DNA of 64,000 nucleotides from JAOTZA01 sp965224065 (GTDB lineage: Bacteria > Acidobacteriota > Thermoanaerobaculia > Multivoradales > JAHEKO01): contig CBDCYF010000005.1 in NCBI GenBank assembly GCA_965224065.1, positions 3,162,001-3,226,000 on the forward strand, written 5' to 3'. The position numbers and the translations under genes were made by a program. Shown here piece by piece: positions 42,489 through 51,434 of the stretch. Below the pieces are notes generated by a model, which ran no database searches, was not told where the DNA came from, and worked only from the letters and a program-made list of their open reading frames with translations. The stretch's first letter is position 1. Every line of letters starts with the position of its first letter.

Positions 42489-44158
42489 CCCACGACCCCC
42501 AGCTCTCGCAGGCTCGGCCGCATGTCGTCGGTCAAGGGGCGTTTCTTGGGCGAAGCCACGGTGGTCCAGCGCAGGCTCGCCAGCTCGTCGGCGAGCCGTT
42601 CGAGGAGCTCGGGCTCGCTCGATCCCAAGTCGTGGGCGGCGCGCGGATCGTGGTCGAGGCGGAACAGCTCACGAAGCGTGGGGTCGAGGCCTCGCAGCTT
42701 GAAGGAGAGACAGCGCGGGTCGTCGCTCAACTCGAGCTGGCGCGGTGAGTCGCAGCCGTCGGTTGAGAAATCGAGACGGTAGCGGGTCCGATCTGAGGGC
42801 AGCGGAAGGGCCACTTGGGTCCAACCGGGGCCGGCCTCGAATATATGCAGCTCGTCGCCCTCGAGTGTCACGCGCACCCTGCGCGGCCGGTGAAATGAGG
42901 CGACTGACAGGTCCACGTCAGGGGACGAGGTTTCGAAACCGGCGGACCGGGTGACCCAGACGCCGTCGCGCTCGGCGAGGAGCGACGTGGCGACAACCTG
43001 ATGGATGGCTCGGTCCTCGTTCGAGACCAATGTTCGCTGGACAAACCGCTCTCGGGATTCGGCGTAGGCCCAGGTTCGATTTTCGCTTCGTCCCGAGAAC
43101 CGAGGAGTAAGGCTTTCGCCGGAGAGATCGGAGGGAACTGGGATGCCGGCCAAGTCGTAGAGGGTCGGTGCCACGTCGATCAGCTCGACCAGCCCGTCGA
43201 TGCGTCCGCCGGTTTCGATCGCGGGCGAGAGAACCAGCAACGGCACGTGCAGGACCTCGGGATAGACCTGCGTGTGCCCGAGACGGCGGTGCTCGAAAAA
43301 CTCCTCGCCGTGGTCGGCCGTGATGACGATCGTGGTCTCGTCGAGAAGCTCGAGCTCCTCGAGCTCGGTGAAGAACCGCTCCAGCGTGGCGTCGAGATAC
43401 CGCAGACCAGCGTCATAGCGTGCCTTTGCCGACTCGATCTGGCCGGGCTCGGGCGAGGCAAACCCAGCGTTGACGGCGCGCCAGTCGAGATCCCCGATGT
43501 CCGATGCCTGGGTGCCGGAGCCGAGAAAGAGCGATGCGTACCCTGACGGGGGCGCATAGGGCGCATGGGCCGAGTACGAGTGCAGAAACAGAAAAAAGCG
43601 CTGCCGGGGGGCGAGGCCTCGAAGAAATGCGAGGCCGCTCTCCAAGGTGTTCTCGATCTCGCGCCCGCTGCCGCCAAAGGAGTCGCTGAACTCGTCGAAG
43701 CCACGGTGAAACCCGTATTCGCGAGAAAGCAAGCCACCTTCCGTGTGGCCCGCGGTGACAAACCCGTAGTGCGAGAATCTCTCCGGGAGCCAGTCAATCT
43801 CGGGCGACAGACTCTGTCGAGGACCCGTGACGCCGTGCTGCGGAGGGTAGAGGCCGGTCAGCATCGAAAGATGGGAGATCAGTGTCGAGGGAGATTGCGC
43901 CAGTGCCGTCTCGAAGAGGAGGCCGCGCTGGGCGAGACGGTCAAAAAACGGCGTGGTGTCGCGGCCGTAGCCATAGGCGCCGAGATGCCCGGCGGCGACC
44001 GAGTCGAGCGAGATCAGAATGTAGCCGCGGGTCGGTGCCGGTTGGGTCGGGTCGTCCGCCGGAGCGTTTTGCGGGCCGCAGCCGGCCGCCAGCGTAGCGG
44101 CGAGAAGGACCACTGAGAAATGAGGGGACAGTCCCTTCTTTTTGCGAGGTTGGCTCAA
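42467..44158 (-). CDS. Sulfatase/alkaline-phosphatase-superfamily lipoprotein
   Basis: 563 residues. The start is taken as TTG at 44158, overlapping the stop of the upstream gene as TTGA; upstream in-frame codons would lie inside that gene. A lipobox (LAATLAAGC) makes it a lipoprotein. The metal-binding fold is clear: YILISLDSVAAGHLGAYGY, ITADHGEEFFEHRRLGH and VPLLVLSP. The nucleophile region reads QSPSTLISHLSMLTG and lacks the C/S-x-P-x-R formylglycine signature, so a Ser/Thr nucleophile is likely and true sulfatase activity doubtful. Phosphodiesterase or transferase activity on envelope glycans is possible. A GGGGACAGTCCC repeat is embedded in its N-terminal codons. Confidence 0.8.
   Translation of the reverse strand: MSQPRKKKGLSPHFSVVLLAATLAAGCGPQNAPADDPTQPAPTRGYILISLDSVAAGHLGAYGYGRDTTPFFDRLAQRGLLFETALAQSPSTLISHLSMLTGLYPPQHGVTGPRQSLSPEIDWLPERFSHYGFVTAGHTEGGLLSREYGFHRGFDEFSDSFGGSGREIENTLESGLAFLRGLAPRQRFFLFLHSYSAHAPYAPPSGYASLFLGSGTQASDIGDLDWRAVNAGFASPEPGQIESAKARYDAGLRYLDATLERFFTELEELELLDETTIVITADHGEEFFEHRRLGHTQVYPEVLHVPLLVLSPAIETGGRIDGLVELIDVAPTLYDLAGIPVPSDLSGESLTPRFSGRSENRTWAYAESRERFVQRTLVSNEDRAIHQVVATSLLAERDGVWVTRSAGFETSSPDVDLSVASFHRPRRVRVTLEGDELHIFEAGPGWTQVALPLPSDRTRYRLDFSTDGCDSPRQLELSDDPRCLSFKLRGLDPTLRELFRLDHDPRAAHDLGSSEPELLERLADELASLRWTTVASPKKRPLTDDMRPSLRELGVVGYSSGAK
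44124..44135. repeat. GGGGACAGTCCC dispersed repeat, copy 2
   Basis: GGGGACAGTCCC followed by TTCTTTTT. It lies inside the first codons of the sulfatase-like lipoprotein on the minus strand and encodes its KKGLSP segment. Similar copies are at 35708 and 59649. Confidence 0.7.
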
Positions 44159-45897
44159 TGGGCCGGCCGGGTGAGCGAGAAGGTGACGTCTTCCGTCCCG
44201 GCGCCGCGAAACGCGAGGCTCAGCCGGTAGAGATGGACGTTCCGCCAGGTCCACCAGGTGGGGTGCACGGCGCGCCGGCGGCCGAGGCGCAACACAAACG
44301 TCGTACCCTCGCCAGGGGCGGTTGAAACCTGCTCCCCGTTGACTTCCGGCGCAGCCATGATGGCGTCGTCGATTCTCAGCAAGATCTCGTCCAGCGGCTC
44401 GTCGCTTCCCACGAGGAGCCGCGCGGTTGTGCCGCCTGCGAGTGCCCAGCCTCCGGAACTCTTGTGGATCTCGGGACTCAAGGGCCGGATCCACAAATCG
44501 TCCAGCCGAAGGTCGCCGCTCCCCGAGGGCGAAAGGTCGCGCTGGGTGGTCTCAAAGGGCAGCACGCGTTGGGCGACGGCGGACCGAAACCGGTAGGTGC
44601 CGTCGGGCCGGAGAAGATATTCGTCCGGCTGGGTCCAGAGTGGCCACAAGAAGAGCCCCGAAAGCACGGTAACGGCAGCCAGCCAGCGAATCTTCAAAGG
44701 CCCACCGGCGAGAAACCAGAAGGCGGGGTAGATGGGCAGAAAGTGCCGGTTGGCAATCGCCGCGCCACCGCCAAAGAAGTTGAACGGCCGCAGATAGAAC
44801 ACACCGGCGATCGCGGCGACCACCGCCACGGCCAGCGCCCATCGAGGGCTGTCTTTGGGTCCACCGGCCAGCCCGAGAAAAAGAGGCAGAAAGTAGACCA
44901 GGACGCCGACGTGCTGTCCGACCAGAAAGTAGAACCCGTTCCACAGCCACAGCGGGACGCTCAACCGTCCGTGTGGGCGAACGGCGTCGGTCCGCCATGC
45001 GAGATTCCCCCAGCGGTGGACAAAACCGTCCCACTCGACTCTCGGAAAGTCCACTTCCGGATAACCGGTCTCGTCAGTGAAGGCCGCACGCTCGCCGTCG
45101 TAGCTGGTCCAGGAGTCGCCCAGTGTCTGGTGAACGGCGAGCGATCCACCGATCAGGAGCAGCGCGCCAGCCCAGAATGCGGTCAGGCGGGGGAGCCGAG
45201 GGCGAGGCGCGCAGAACGCCGCCGGAATCAGGAGAGGCGCGTAAAACGGGCGGCTGAAGGCGACTGCCGCGAGCAGGGCGCCGCCGATCAGCCATTTGAG
45301 AAGCCCGAGCCGCGACGGCTGACCTTCGGGGTCGGTAAAGACCAGCGAGAGCGAGATGGCGGTGAGCGACAGCAGAAAAAGGTCGGCCTGGGCCCAGTAG
45401 GCGTAGCCGAACGCGGCCGAAGCGAAGAGAAAAACCGCCACCCACAGCGGAGCGCCGGACCCGATCCAGCGCCGCAGCGTACGGGCCGAGAGCACCGCGG
45501 CCACGGCGAGGAGTAGGACGTTGGCAATGAGCGGTCCGCGGTGCGGCGCCACTCGGACAAACGGCGCGATAAAGGCCGGGTAGAAGAACGGCTTGCTGAA
45601 GGTCATGTGGGCGCCGTGATCTGCGCTCAGCAGGACGAGACCGGCGGGTGTGCGGCCCCAGCGCTCCAAAAACCGGTCGTAGTCCCGCCGTTCGTAGCGC
45701 AGATCGAAATCCCTCGCCAGGCTCTCGGCGGCCATCAGATACGTTGACTCGTCGCCGACAAAGGTCGGCCAGCTCGATCGATCTCGAGTGGCGACGGCCA
45801 GGAGCAGGGCTGTCAGCAGTACGCCCAGAATCAGCCAGGAGCCGGTGCGCAAGCCGACCGGGAATGTCCGTTCGGAAGTTTGGCTCGTGTCGCTCAC
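44155..45897 (-). CDS. Polytopic glycosyltransferase-like membrane protein (GT-C/ArnT type)
   Basis: 580 residues, GTG start. About ten hydrophobic segments follow an early FVGDESTYLMAAESLARD loop in the first periplasmic region, where GT-C (PMT/ArnT-like) enzymes hold catalytic acidic residues. FKP-like SKPFFYPAF and a late GGGAAIANRHFLPIYPAFWF segment match the layout of the larger proteins at 45955 and 59610. A small periplasmic beta domain ends the chain. It would use a lipid-linked sugar donor in the periplasm. It is coupled to the sulfatase-like lipoprotein. Confidence 0.72.
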   Translation of the reverse strand: MSDTSQTSERTFPVGLRTGSWLILGVLLTALLLAVATRDRSSWPTFVGDESTYLMAAESLARDFDLRYERRDYDRFLERWGRTPAGLVLLSADHGAHMTFSKPFFYPAFIAPFVRVAPHRGPLIANVLLLAVAAVLSARTLRRWIGSGAPLWVAVFLFASAAFGYAYWAQADLFLLSLTAISLSLVFTDPEGQPSRLGLLKWLIGGALLAAVAFSRPFYAPLLIPAAFCAPRPRLPRLTAFWAGALLLIGGSLAVHQTLGDSWTSYDGERAAFTDETGYPEVDFPRVEWDGFVHRWGNLAWRTDAVRPHGRLSVPLWLWNGFYFLVGQHVGVLVYFLPLFLGLAGGPKDSPRWALAVAVVAAIAGVFYLRPFNFFGGGAAIANRHFLPIYPAFWFLAGGPLKIRWLAAVTVLSGLFLWPLWTQPDEYLLRPDGTYRFRSAVAQRVLPFETTQRDLSPSGSGDLRLDDLWIRPLSPEIHKSSGGWALAGGTTARLLVGSDEPLDEILLRIDDAIMAAPEVNGEQVSTAPGEGTTFVLRLGRRRAVHPTWWTWRNVHLYRLSLAFRGAGTEDVTFSLTRPAH

Positions 45898-45954
45898 GCA
45901 GCGAGGAGGCGGTGCGCGCCATGAGCAGCGCCGGCTGCTGGCAGAGGAAGTTGT

Positions 45955-48198
45955 CTAGGACGAAGGGGTAAGTGCGACCGTGACTTCGAGTCGGAGTGTC
46001 GGTGCGCCGCGCTCGGAGAATCGGCTGAGCCCCTCGCGAACCGCATCCAGTTCCAGTATATAGGCGCCCTCTTGTGCGGGTGCCCGGACCTCAACCACAG
46101 CCTGAGTCCAGGATCGCGGAGTCACGCGCCGCTCGAGAGGGGTCAGGTCGCCCACCTCGATCTCACGCCCCGATGCGTCGAGCCAGCGGTGGGCAATCTT
46201 GACCGGCAGCGAACCGGTGACGGGCCAGGTCTCGCCGCTCAGGTTCTGGAGCGCGGTGGTGACGCTAAAGCGCTCGCCGGCGGTGACTACCGGCAGCGGG
46301 TCGGTCTCCGCCCACGCCAATCGAAACCGGGCCTTGCGCGTCAGTTGCTCGCGTGATCCCAGATAGGTGAGCTGGCCGCCGACGTAGAACTGCGGCTGGA
46401 TCACCTCGCCGTCCGACCGGCGCGGGTTGCGTCCGGTGCGGCTCGAGACCACCAGGCGATAGCCGTGGATCTTCTTGTCGTACTGGTACCAGAGCTTGCT
46501 TTCCGAGCGGGGACGAAACTCGACCAGCTCTCTGTCGGCACTCTCAGTTTCCGGCTCGTCGAACTCGATCCGGTGCCTCTCGCCCCCAAGCTCGAGATCG
46601 ATCCGGTTCTGGGGCGACGGACTGGTGACGTCGAAGACCAGGCTCGTAAGCGGCTGTGCAGAGGTGGCCCAGATCTCGGTGGAGGCCGCGCCCCGTACCC
46701 ACATCGACCCGCTGCCGGTATCCGGAACCTCGACAAGGTCCTTACGCGCCCGGAAGGTCACGCCATGGGCCGTCATGCCCTCATACCCCGGCAGGTGGTG
46801 ACGCAGCGACAGCTCGACTGGGAAGCGCTCGAAAAGGGAGCTGCGAGCGTGAAACTGCAGCGTCGGGTCGGGCACCGGTGCGCCATAGGGCGTGAACAGG
46901 ATCGGAGCCAGAAACAGCCCGGCGGCCACGGCACCCGCCGCGATCAGCCCGGCCGGTCGGATCCTGCCGACCAGAAACAAAAAGGCCGGGTAGACGCTGG
47001 CGTAATACCGGTTGCCGACAAAGCCGGAGCCGCCGTGCCAGTTGTAGTGAATCCAGATGAGAAAGAAAAACGCCACTCCGGCCAACGCTGCGACCAGCAG
47101 CCAGCGGTCCACCGAGCGTCGATCGTTGATCAGAAAAAATAGCACCGCGACGAGTGCAAACGGCATATAGAGCAACAATCCGGTGTGCCGGCCCCACAAA
47201 AAATACCCGAGATTCTCCTTGAGCAGGCTGGGGAAGAGCTTGGGGATGCGGAAGAGCCATGAGTAGGAAGCGGGTGGCAGATCCTCGCGCTGCTCGGCGC
47301 GATACGTCCTGCGCGCCAGCGGAGCGATCAGCTCGTCGAACCGCTCCGGGTCGTCGATCTTGATACCGGCCCGGGCGCTGCCCAGATAAGCAGAAGGCTT
47401 GCCCGTCCACGCGATCGACAAGCCGGCAATGGCGCCCATCGCGACCACCGCGGCCAGCACCCAGGCAGTCGCAGCTTTCCAGCTCCTGCGGCGCCACAGA
47501 TGCCAAAGAACCGGGATCCCCAAGATTGCGAACATTGGTTTGTTGTAGACCGCGAGAGCCAGGGCGGCCGCTGACCAGACGGGCCTTGCGGTTTCCCCAA
47601 ACAGGGCTCGGATCACCCTGGACCCGCGTAGCCGCGACTCGTCTTCCCCGGCCGGGCTACCATTGGAATGGCTAAATCCCAGGTAAAGGCACGCGGCGAT
47701 GCCGAACATGTTGAGGATCTCGGGTTGGATCCAGAAGACATAGACAAAGACCGGGCTGAGAAAGAAAAACAGCGCCGAGAAAACCGCGGCGAGCCACTCG
47801 TCGTTGCGGCGTCTGAGGTGCGAATACCCCATCCACACCATGGCGAGGAGCAACGCCATATTGAAGGCCACCATCCCGCGGGCGCCAAACATCCCGGCCA
47901 TCGGGGCCGCCAGCAGCGAGTAGAGATAGGGTTTGCCGAAGTGAACGGTCTTCCAGCCGTCGTCGGACTTGAGGATCAGGTTCTCGACCGGCAGGTGCGG
48001 GTAGGCGTCAAAGAGCCGGCGCAGATCGCCTCGGTCGCAGACGAGGTCGCCGTCCTTCACCAGGCTCATCGCCATCAGGTAGTAGGCGGGCTCGTCCGCC
48101 TTGAGCGTGGGTGGCATCCCCGGCCGGGGAACCGCGAGCGGGAAGAGCAGAAAAAAGCAGGCGAGGCTGAGAAAAACCAGGCGGACCGGGCGGCTCAC
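45955..48198 (-). CDS. Polytopic glycosyltransferase-like membrane protein with periplasmic beta-sandwich domain (paralogue A)
   Basis: 747 residues. Paralogue of the protein at 59610-61868: they share [13 protein letters not shown], a GDLVCD/GDLICE acidic loop, an SDDGWKT segment, FGKPYLY, FWGRHTG and GFVGNRY. About eleven membrane segments occupy residues 1-430, as in GT-C enzymes. The remaining 300 residues are a periplasmic beta-rich part with an IG-like end (WPVTGSLPVKIAHRWLD). The first-loop acidic DEPAY is a candidate catalytic site. It precedes the smaller GT-C-like gene by 57 bp on the same strand, so they may be cotranscribed. Confidence 0.75.
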   Translation of the reverse strand: MSRPVRLVFLSLACFFLLFPLAVPRPGMPPTLKADEPAYYLMAMSLVKDGDLVCDRGDLRRLFDAYPHLPVENLILKSDDGWKTVHFGKPYLYSLLAAPMAGMFGARGMVAFNMALLLAMVWMGYSHLRRRNDEWLAAVFSALFFFLSPVFVYVFWIQPEILNMFGIAACLYLGFSHSNGSPAGEDESRLRGSRVIRALFGETARPVWSAAALALAVYNKPMFAILGIPVLWHLWRRRSWKAATAWVLAAVVAMGAIAGLSIAWTGKPSAYLGSARAGIKIDDPERFDELIAPLARRTYRAEQREDLPPASYSWLFRIPKLFPSLLKENLGYFLWGRHTGLLLYMPFALVAVLFFLINDRRSVDRWLLVAALAGVAFFFLIWIHYNWHGGSGFVGNRYYASVYPAFLFLVGRIRPAGLIAAGAVAAGLFLAPILFTPYGAPVPDPTLQFHARSSLFERFPVELSLRHHLPGYEGMTAHGVTFRARKDLVEVPDTGSGSMWVRGAASTEIWATSAQPLTSLVFDVTSPSPQNRIDLELGGERHRIEFDEPETESADRELVEFRPRSESKLWYQYDKKIHGYRLVVSSRTGRNPRRSDGEVIQPQFYVGGQLTYLGSREQLTRKARFRLAWAETDPLPVVTAGERFSVTTALQNLSGETWPVTGSLPVKIAHRWLDASGREIEVGDLTPLERRVTPRSWTQAVVEVRAPAQEGAYILELDAVREGLSRFSERGAPTLRLEVTVALTPSS

Positions 48199-48298
48199 GG
48201 TCGTCGGAGTCTATGCGATGAGCGGGTCTTCCCCAACGCGCGATCGAGATGCCCAAGCGCCGCTCGGGTACGACGCGGATAGGATCGCGCTTGCGACC

Positions 48299-49171
48299 AT
48301 GCCGCCCAAGACCAGCGTCATCATTCCCAATCTGGACAGCCCGCTGGTCGGGCACACGATCGACGGCGTGCGTTCGCAAGAAGGGGCCGGGGACGTCGAG
48401 ATCCTCGTCGTCGGGCGCGACGGGCCACGAGCCGTCCCCAGGGACGGATCGGTTCGTTTTCTGGAGACCGAGTCAAAGCTCAGCCCGGCGGCGGCCCGCA
48501 ACCTCGGTGTCGCCGAGGCGACGGGCGAGCTTCTTCTGTTTACCGACGCCGATTGCGTGCCCCACGCCGGGTGGCTCGCCCGGCTGGTCGGGGCGCTCGA
48601 GCGAAGCCCAGTCGTGGGCGGCGCGGTCACCTTCGACCTCGACGCCAACCCCTGGGCGGTGGCCGACAACATCGCCTCGTTTCACGATCTCCTGACCGAC
48701 CGGCCCGCCGAGACCGACACCACCCGCCCGGTGGGCACGCTCAACCTGGCCACGACCCGCGGGGCCTGGGAGGCAGTGGGTCCCTTTGACGAGTCGCTGA
48801 TTACCAGCGAGGACTTCGATTGGTTTCTGCGTGCCCGAGCCGCCGGCATCGCCGTTGCGTTCGAGCCCCGTGCGGTGATCGAGCACGCCACGGTTCGCAA
48901 TACCCGCGAAGAGCTCGAAGGCCACGCCGCCTGGTACGGTCGGCATTTTCCGGCCTTCCGCCGCCGTCACCCGGGCGTTTTCGATCGCGGACCGACCTGG
49001 AAGTATCGCTGGCTGTTTCGCGCCGCAGCACCGCTCAAGGCCCGCGCTTCGGCGCGCGCGATCTTCCGGCGCCATCCCATGCTCGCCGGGGCCACCGACG
49101 CGTTCCCGGGCGTGGTGCTCTTTCGGCGGGCCTGGTACCGGGCGGTCGCCGAGGCCTGGGGCTCCTTGTAG
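48299..49171 (+). CDS. Family 2 glycosyltransferase
   Basis: 290 residues. A cytoplasmic GT-A enzyme transferring a sugar from a nucleotide donor. TSVIIPNLDSP opens the nucleotide-binding half, SPAAARNLGVAEATGELLLFTDADC supplies the DxD-type motif, and SEDFDWFLRARAAG the catalytic ED region. The C-terminal basic segment may contact the membrane. The in-frame ATG at 48299 is used because upstream codons overlap the divergent gene. Its own operon appears to end here. Acceptor unknown. Confidence 0.87.
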   Translation: MPPKTSVIIPNLDSPLVGHTIDGVRSQEGAGDVEILVVGRDGPRAVPRDGSVRFLETESKLSPAAARNLGVAEATGELLLFTDADCVPHAGWLARLVGALERSPVVGGAVTFDLDANPWAVADNIASFHDLLTDRPAETDTTRPVGTLNLATTRGAWEAVGPFDESLITSEDFDWFLRARAAGIAVAFEPRAVIEHATVRNTREELEGHAAWYGRHFPAFRRRHPGVFDRGPTWKYRWLFRAAAPLKARASARAIFRRHPMLAGATDAFPGVVLFRRAWYRAVAEAWGSL

Positions 49172-49179
49172 GTATTCAG

Positions 49180-50499
49180 CTAGCGTTCGGCCAATAGGGC
49201 GTCGGCCGCCTGTTTGCCGCTGCGCATCGAGTGGTCCATGTTGAAGTACTGCCACTCGCCAAAGCGACCAGCAGTAAAGATACCGTTCTCGCGCAGCCAG
49301 TCGCGGATGATGCCGACGTTTTTGGCGTGGTCGAGATCGTAGATCACATACGCCGGGTGGATCTCCTCGGTGTGCACCAGCTCGATCGTGTCGTCGTCGG
49401 TGATGAGCTGGGCCGCCTTGAGGCCTGCGATCGTCTTGTCGACGGCGCCGTCGCGATCGAGCGGCCGGATGTCGGAGAACGCGACTTCGGTGGAGATCGA
49501 GCTCTTGCCCGCCGGCACCGTGTCGGGGCTGAAGTTGGCGGGGAGCGACAGCCGGTGAAAGGGAAATTCGTCCTCGTAGAAGTAGATCCAGTGCTTGTCC
49601 GAGATGGCCTCCCGGTCGATGCCGAGATTGACGCAGTGGATCCCTTGGTAGCGCAGGCCCTGGCAGGCGCGCTCCACCTCGGGAGGGACGTTGGTGGCGA
49701 TCTGGACTACAAAGGGAAGCGGCAGTGTGTAGATCAAGTTCTCGAACGGAACGGATTCGCCATCGGCGAACACCAGGCGCTTCTCTGGCAATTCGATGCT
49801 CACCGCGGTTTTCTCGAGGTGGATGTTTTCGACCCGAGCGGCGAGCGCCGCCGGCAACGGCTCGATACCGCCACGCTTGGTGTACCAAAAGTGTGATGTG
49901 GCTCCGACCTGGTCCACGTCGTCGGTCAGCGCGCCGCGCACGATCCTCTCGACGTCGGGCGTCGGCACGCGGCGACCGATCCATGAGAAGTCCATGGTCG
50001 AAGGCTCGACCGTCCAGATCTTTTTGGCGTAAGGAATCATCAGGTGATCGGCGATGCCGTCGCCAAAAAACCCTCGCATCCACTGTTCGTAGTTCTCGGG
50101 CTCGAACTCGCCGCGCGCCTGGCCCTCGACCGCCTCGACCAGGCCCACCAAACAGTCGCGGACGATCGGAATGGGCAGCCCGAAAAGATGGGCCTGAAAC
50201 GGGAACTGCGTGTAGAGGTCGTGCGCCCTGTGGTAGATGTAGGCGCGGCGCTCCTGAGCGTGGAAGTTCTCGCCCAACAAATCCCGGATCAGCTCCTCCA
50301 TCTCCTTGTCGATGGTGAAGAGGATGTGCGGCCCGAAATCGAACCGGTAGCCGTCGACCTCGACGGTGCGGGCCAGCCCGCCGGGCCGCTCCTCGCGCTC
50401 GAAGATCTGCCAGTGGCTCTCGCCTGCGAGTTGCAGGTGGTAGGCGGCCGACAGACCGGCCAGACCTCCACCTAGGATGACGTCTTGTCGTTCGGGCAT
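49180..50499 (-). CDS. FAD-dependent UDP-galactopyranose mutase-like oxidoreductase
   Basis: 439 residues. VILGGGLAGLSAAYHL is the FAD-binding Rossmann motif and ERPGGLARTVEVDGYRFDFG the second FAD loop. The wider pattern (KIWTVEPSTMDFSWI, YTKRGGIEPLPAALA, RYQGIHCVNLGID) resembles UDP-galactopyranose mutases and related protoporphyrinogen-oxidase-fold enzymes in polysaccharide clusters. It may make a furanose sugar or dehydrogenate a glycan precursor. The start at MPERQDV avoids a longer frame of no similarity. The 3' end abuts the glycosyltransferase at 49171. Confidence 0.75.
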   Translation of the reverse strand: MPERQDVILGGGLAGLSAAYHLQLAGESHWQIFEREERPGGLARTVEVDGYRFDFGPHILFTIDKEMEELIRDLLGENFHAQERRAYIYHRAHDLYTQFPFQAHLFGLPIPIVRDCLVGLVEAVEGQARGEFEPENYEQWMRGFFGDGIADHLMIPYAKKIWTVEPSTMDFSWIGRRVPTPDVERIVRGALTDDVDQVGATSHFWYTKRGGIEPLPAALAARVENIHLEKTAVSIELPEKRLVFADGESVPFENLIYTLPLPFVVQIATNVPPEVERACQGLRYQGIHCVNLGIDREAISDKHWIYFYEDEFPFHRLSLPANFSPDTVPAGKSSISTEVAFSDIRPLDRDGAVDKTIAGLKAAQLITDDDTIELVHTEEIHPAYVIYDLDHAKNVGIIRDWLRENGIFTAGRFGEWQYFNMDHSMRSGKQAADALLAER

Positions 50500-50579
50500 A
50501 CGGGCGTGGCGGTCGGGAGTGAGGGCGGAGCCTAGCCGGCCGTGGGAAGGGTCAGTATTCCGTAGCCCCCCAAGACAAG

Positions 50580-50975
50580 TCAAACCGCAAGCGCGGAAAC
50601 CAGATCAGTTTTTGCGAAGTCGTCGCCGACAAAAAGCAACGGCTGGTTCGCCACCTTAGCCACCGCGTAAGTCAGGCAATCCCCGAAATTGAGGTTCGCG
50701 GCGTGACGGCCGCGGCCGTAGCGTGCGAAGGCTTCGCGCGCGGCGCGAGCGTGGACGGCCTCGAACGGCAGGACGGCCAAATCCATCTGCTCGACGAGGA
50801 GAGCCAGGGTCGCCCGTGCGTCACCACCGATCCGCGCCGACAGGACGATGCCGGTCTCCGCGAGCGTCGGTGCGCCGATACCGATCCATGGCGCCTCCGC
50901 CACGGCTTCCAGGATCCTGCGGTGCCCCGGCTCGCGAAAGACCAGGGCGAGGATCGCCGAGCTGTCTACGATCAA
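50580..50975 (-). CDS. vapC: VapC-type PIN-domain toxin
   Basis: 131 residues. A PIN ribonuclease. Acidic residues of the metal site are Asp4 (MIVDSSAI), Glu40 (PTLAETGI), Asp99 (NFGDCLTY) and Asp118 or 119 (FVGDDFAKTD). The complete catalytic set suggests an active toxin. The ATG overlaps the stop of the antitoxin (ATGA) and is the second gene of the pair. Confidence 0.93.
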   Translation of the reverse strand: MIVDSSAILALVFREPGHRRILEAVAEAPWIGIGAPTLAETGIVLSARIGGDARATLALLVEQMDLAVLPFEAVHARAAREAFARYGRGRHAANLNFGDCLTYAVAKVANQPLLFVGDDFAKTDLVSALAV

Positions 50976-51343
50976 GCGCCGTCCTTGCCGAGCCCGAGGA
51001 TCTCCTCGCGTTCGTGTTTTCCGATACCTTTGCCAATCAGCTCGGCCGGCACCCGCGGCCAGACATCGGTCTCAAGGAGCCGCTCAAGAGCCTCCCGCTT
51101 CACTTCCGTTGCCGGTTTGCTCAAAGCCACGTCGTAGCTTGCGGCCGTCTCGCGGACCTCGGCATCTGTTCCCGCAGAGGTAAAAGACCCCGGTCCAGAT
51201 CTCGGCCCGAAGGGAGCGAGCCTTGCGACGGGGCGGCCATGCCGGGTCAAGACGATCGTCCGACCTTGTTCGGCGAATCGGATGCACTCGGCAAAACGCG
51301 CTTTGGCAACACCGATGGGAAGACTTTGCTCTTGCGAACTCAC
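50972..51343 (-). CDS. Phd/YefM-family antitoxin with C-terminal extension
   Basis: 123 residues, GTG start. LPIGVAKARFAECIRFAEQG and IVLTRHGRPVARLAP match the prevent-host-death antitoxin fold, which dimerises and binds DNA through its N-terminus. The C-terminal 65 residues are longer than usual and probably wrap the PIN toxin. Translational coupling to vapC is shown by the 4-bp overlap. A leaderless start is possible, as the predicted transcript begins at the GTG. Confidence 0.85.
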   Translation of the reverse strand: MSSQEQSLPIGVAKARFAECIRFAEQGRTIVLTRHGRPVARLAPFGPRSGPGSFTSAGTDAEVRETAASYDVALSKPATEVKREALERLLETDVWPRVPAELIGKGIGKHEREEILGLGKDGA

Positions 51344-51349
51344 GGGATC

Positions 51350-51379
51350 ATTTTGACCGAAAAGGTCAGAAAGGTCAAA
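51350..51379 (-). promoter_or_regulatory. Promoter/operator of the Phd-PIN pair
   Basis: On the minus strand TTGACC (51378-51373), a 17-nt spacer and CAAAAT (51355-51350). An inverted repeat TTTGACC (51352-51358) / GGTCAAA (51373-51379) brackets the site, with AAGGTCA repeated in the spacer on the plus strand. This fits autoregulation by the Phd-like antitoxin. Confidence 0.55.
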
Positions 51380-51434
51380 TAACCGTACAGCGTGGAACCA
51401 TCGAGCGAGGAGTCGCTTGCTTGCCGGCCAGAGT

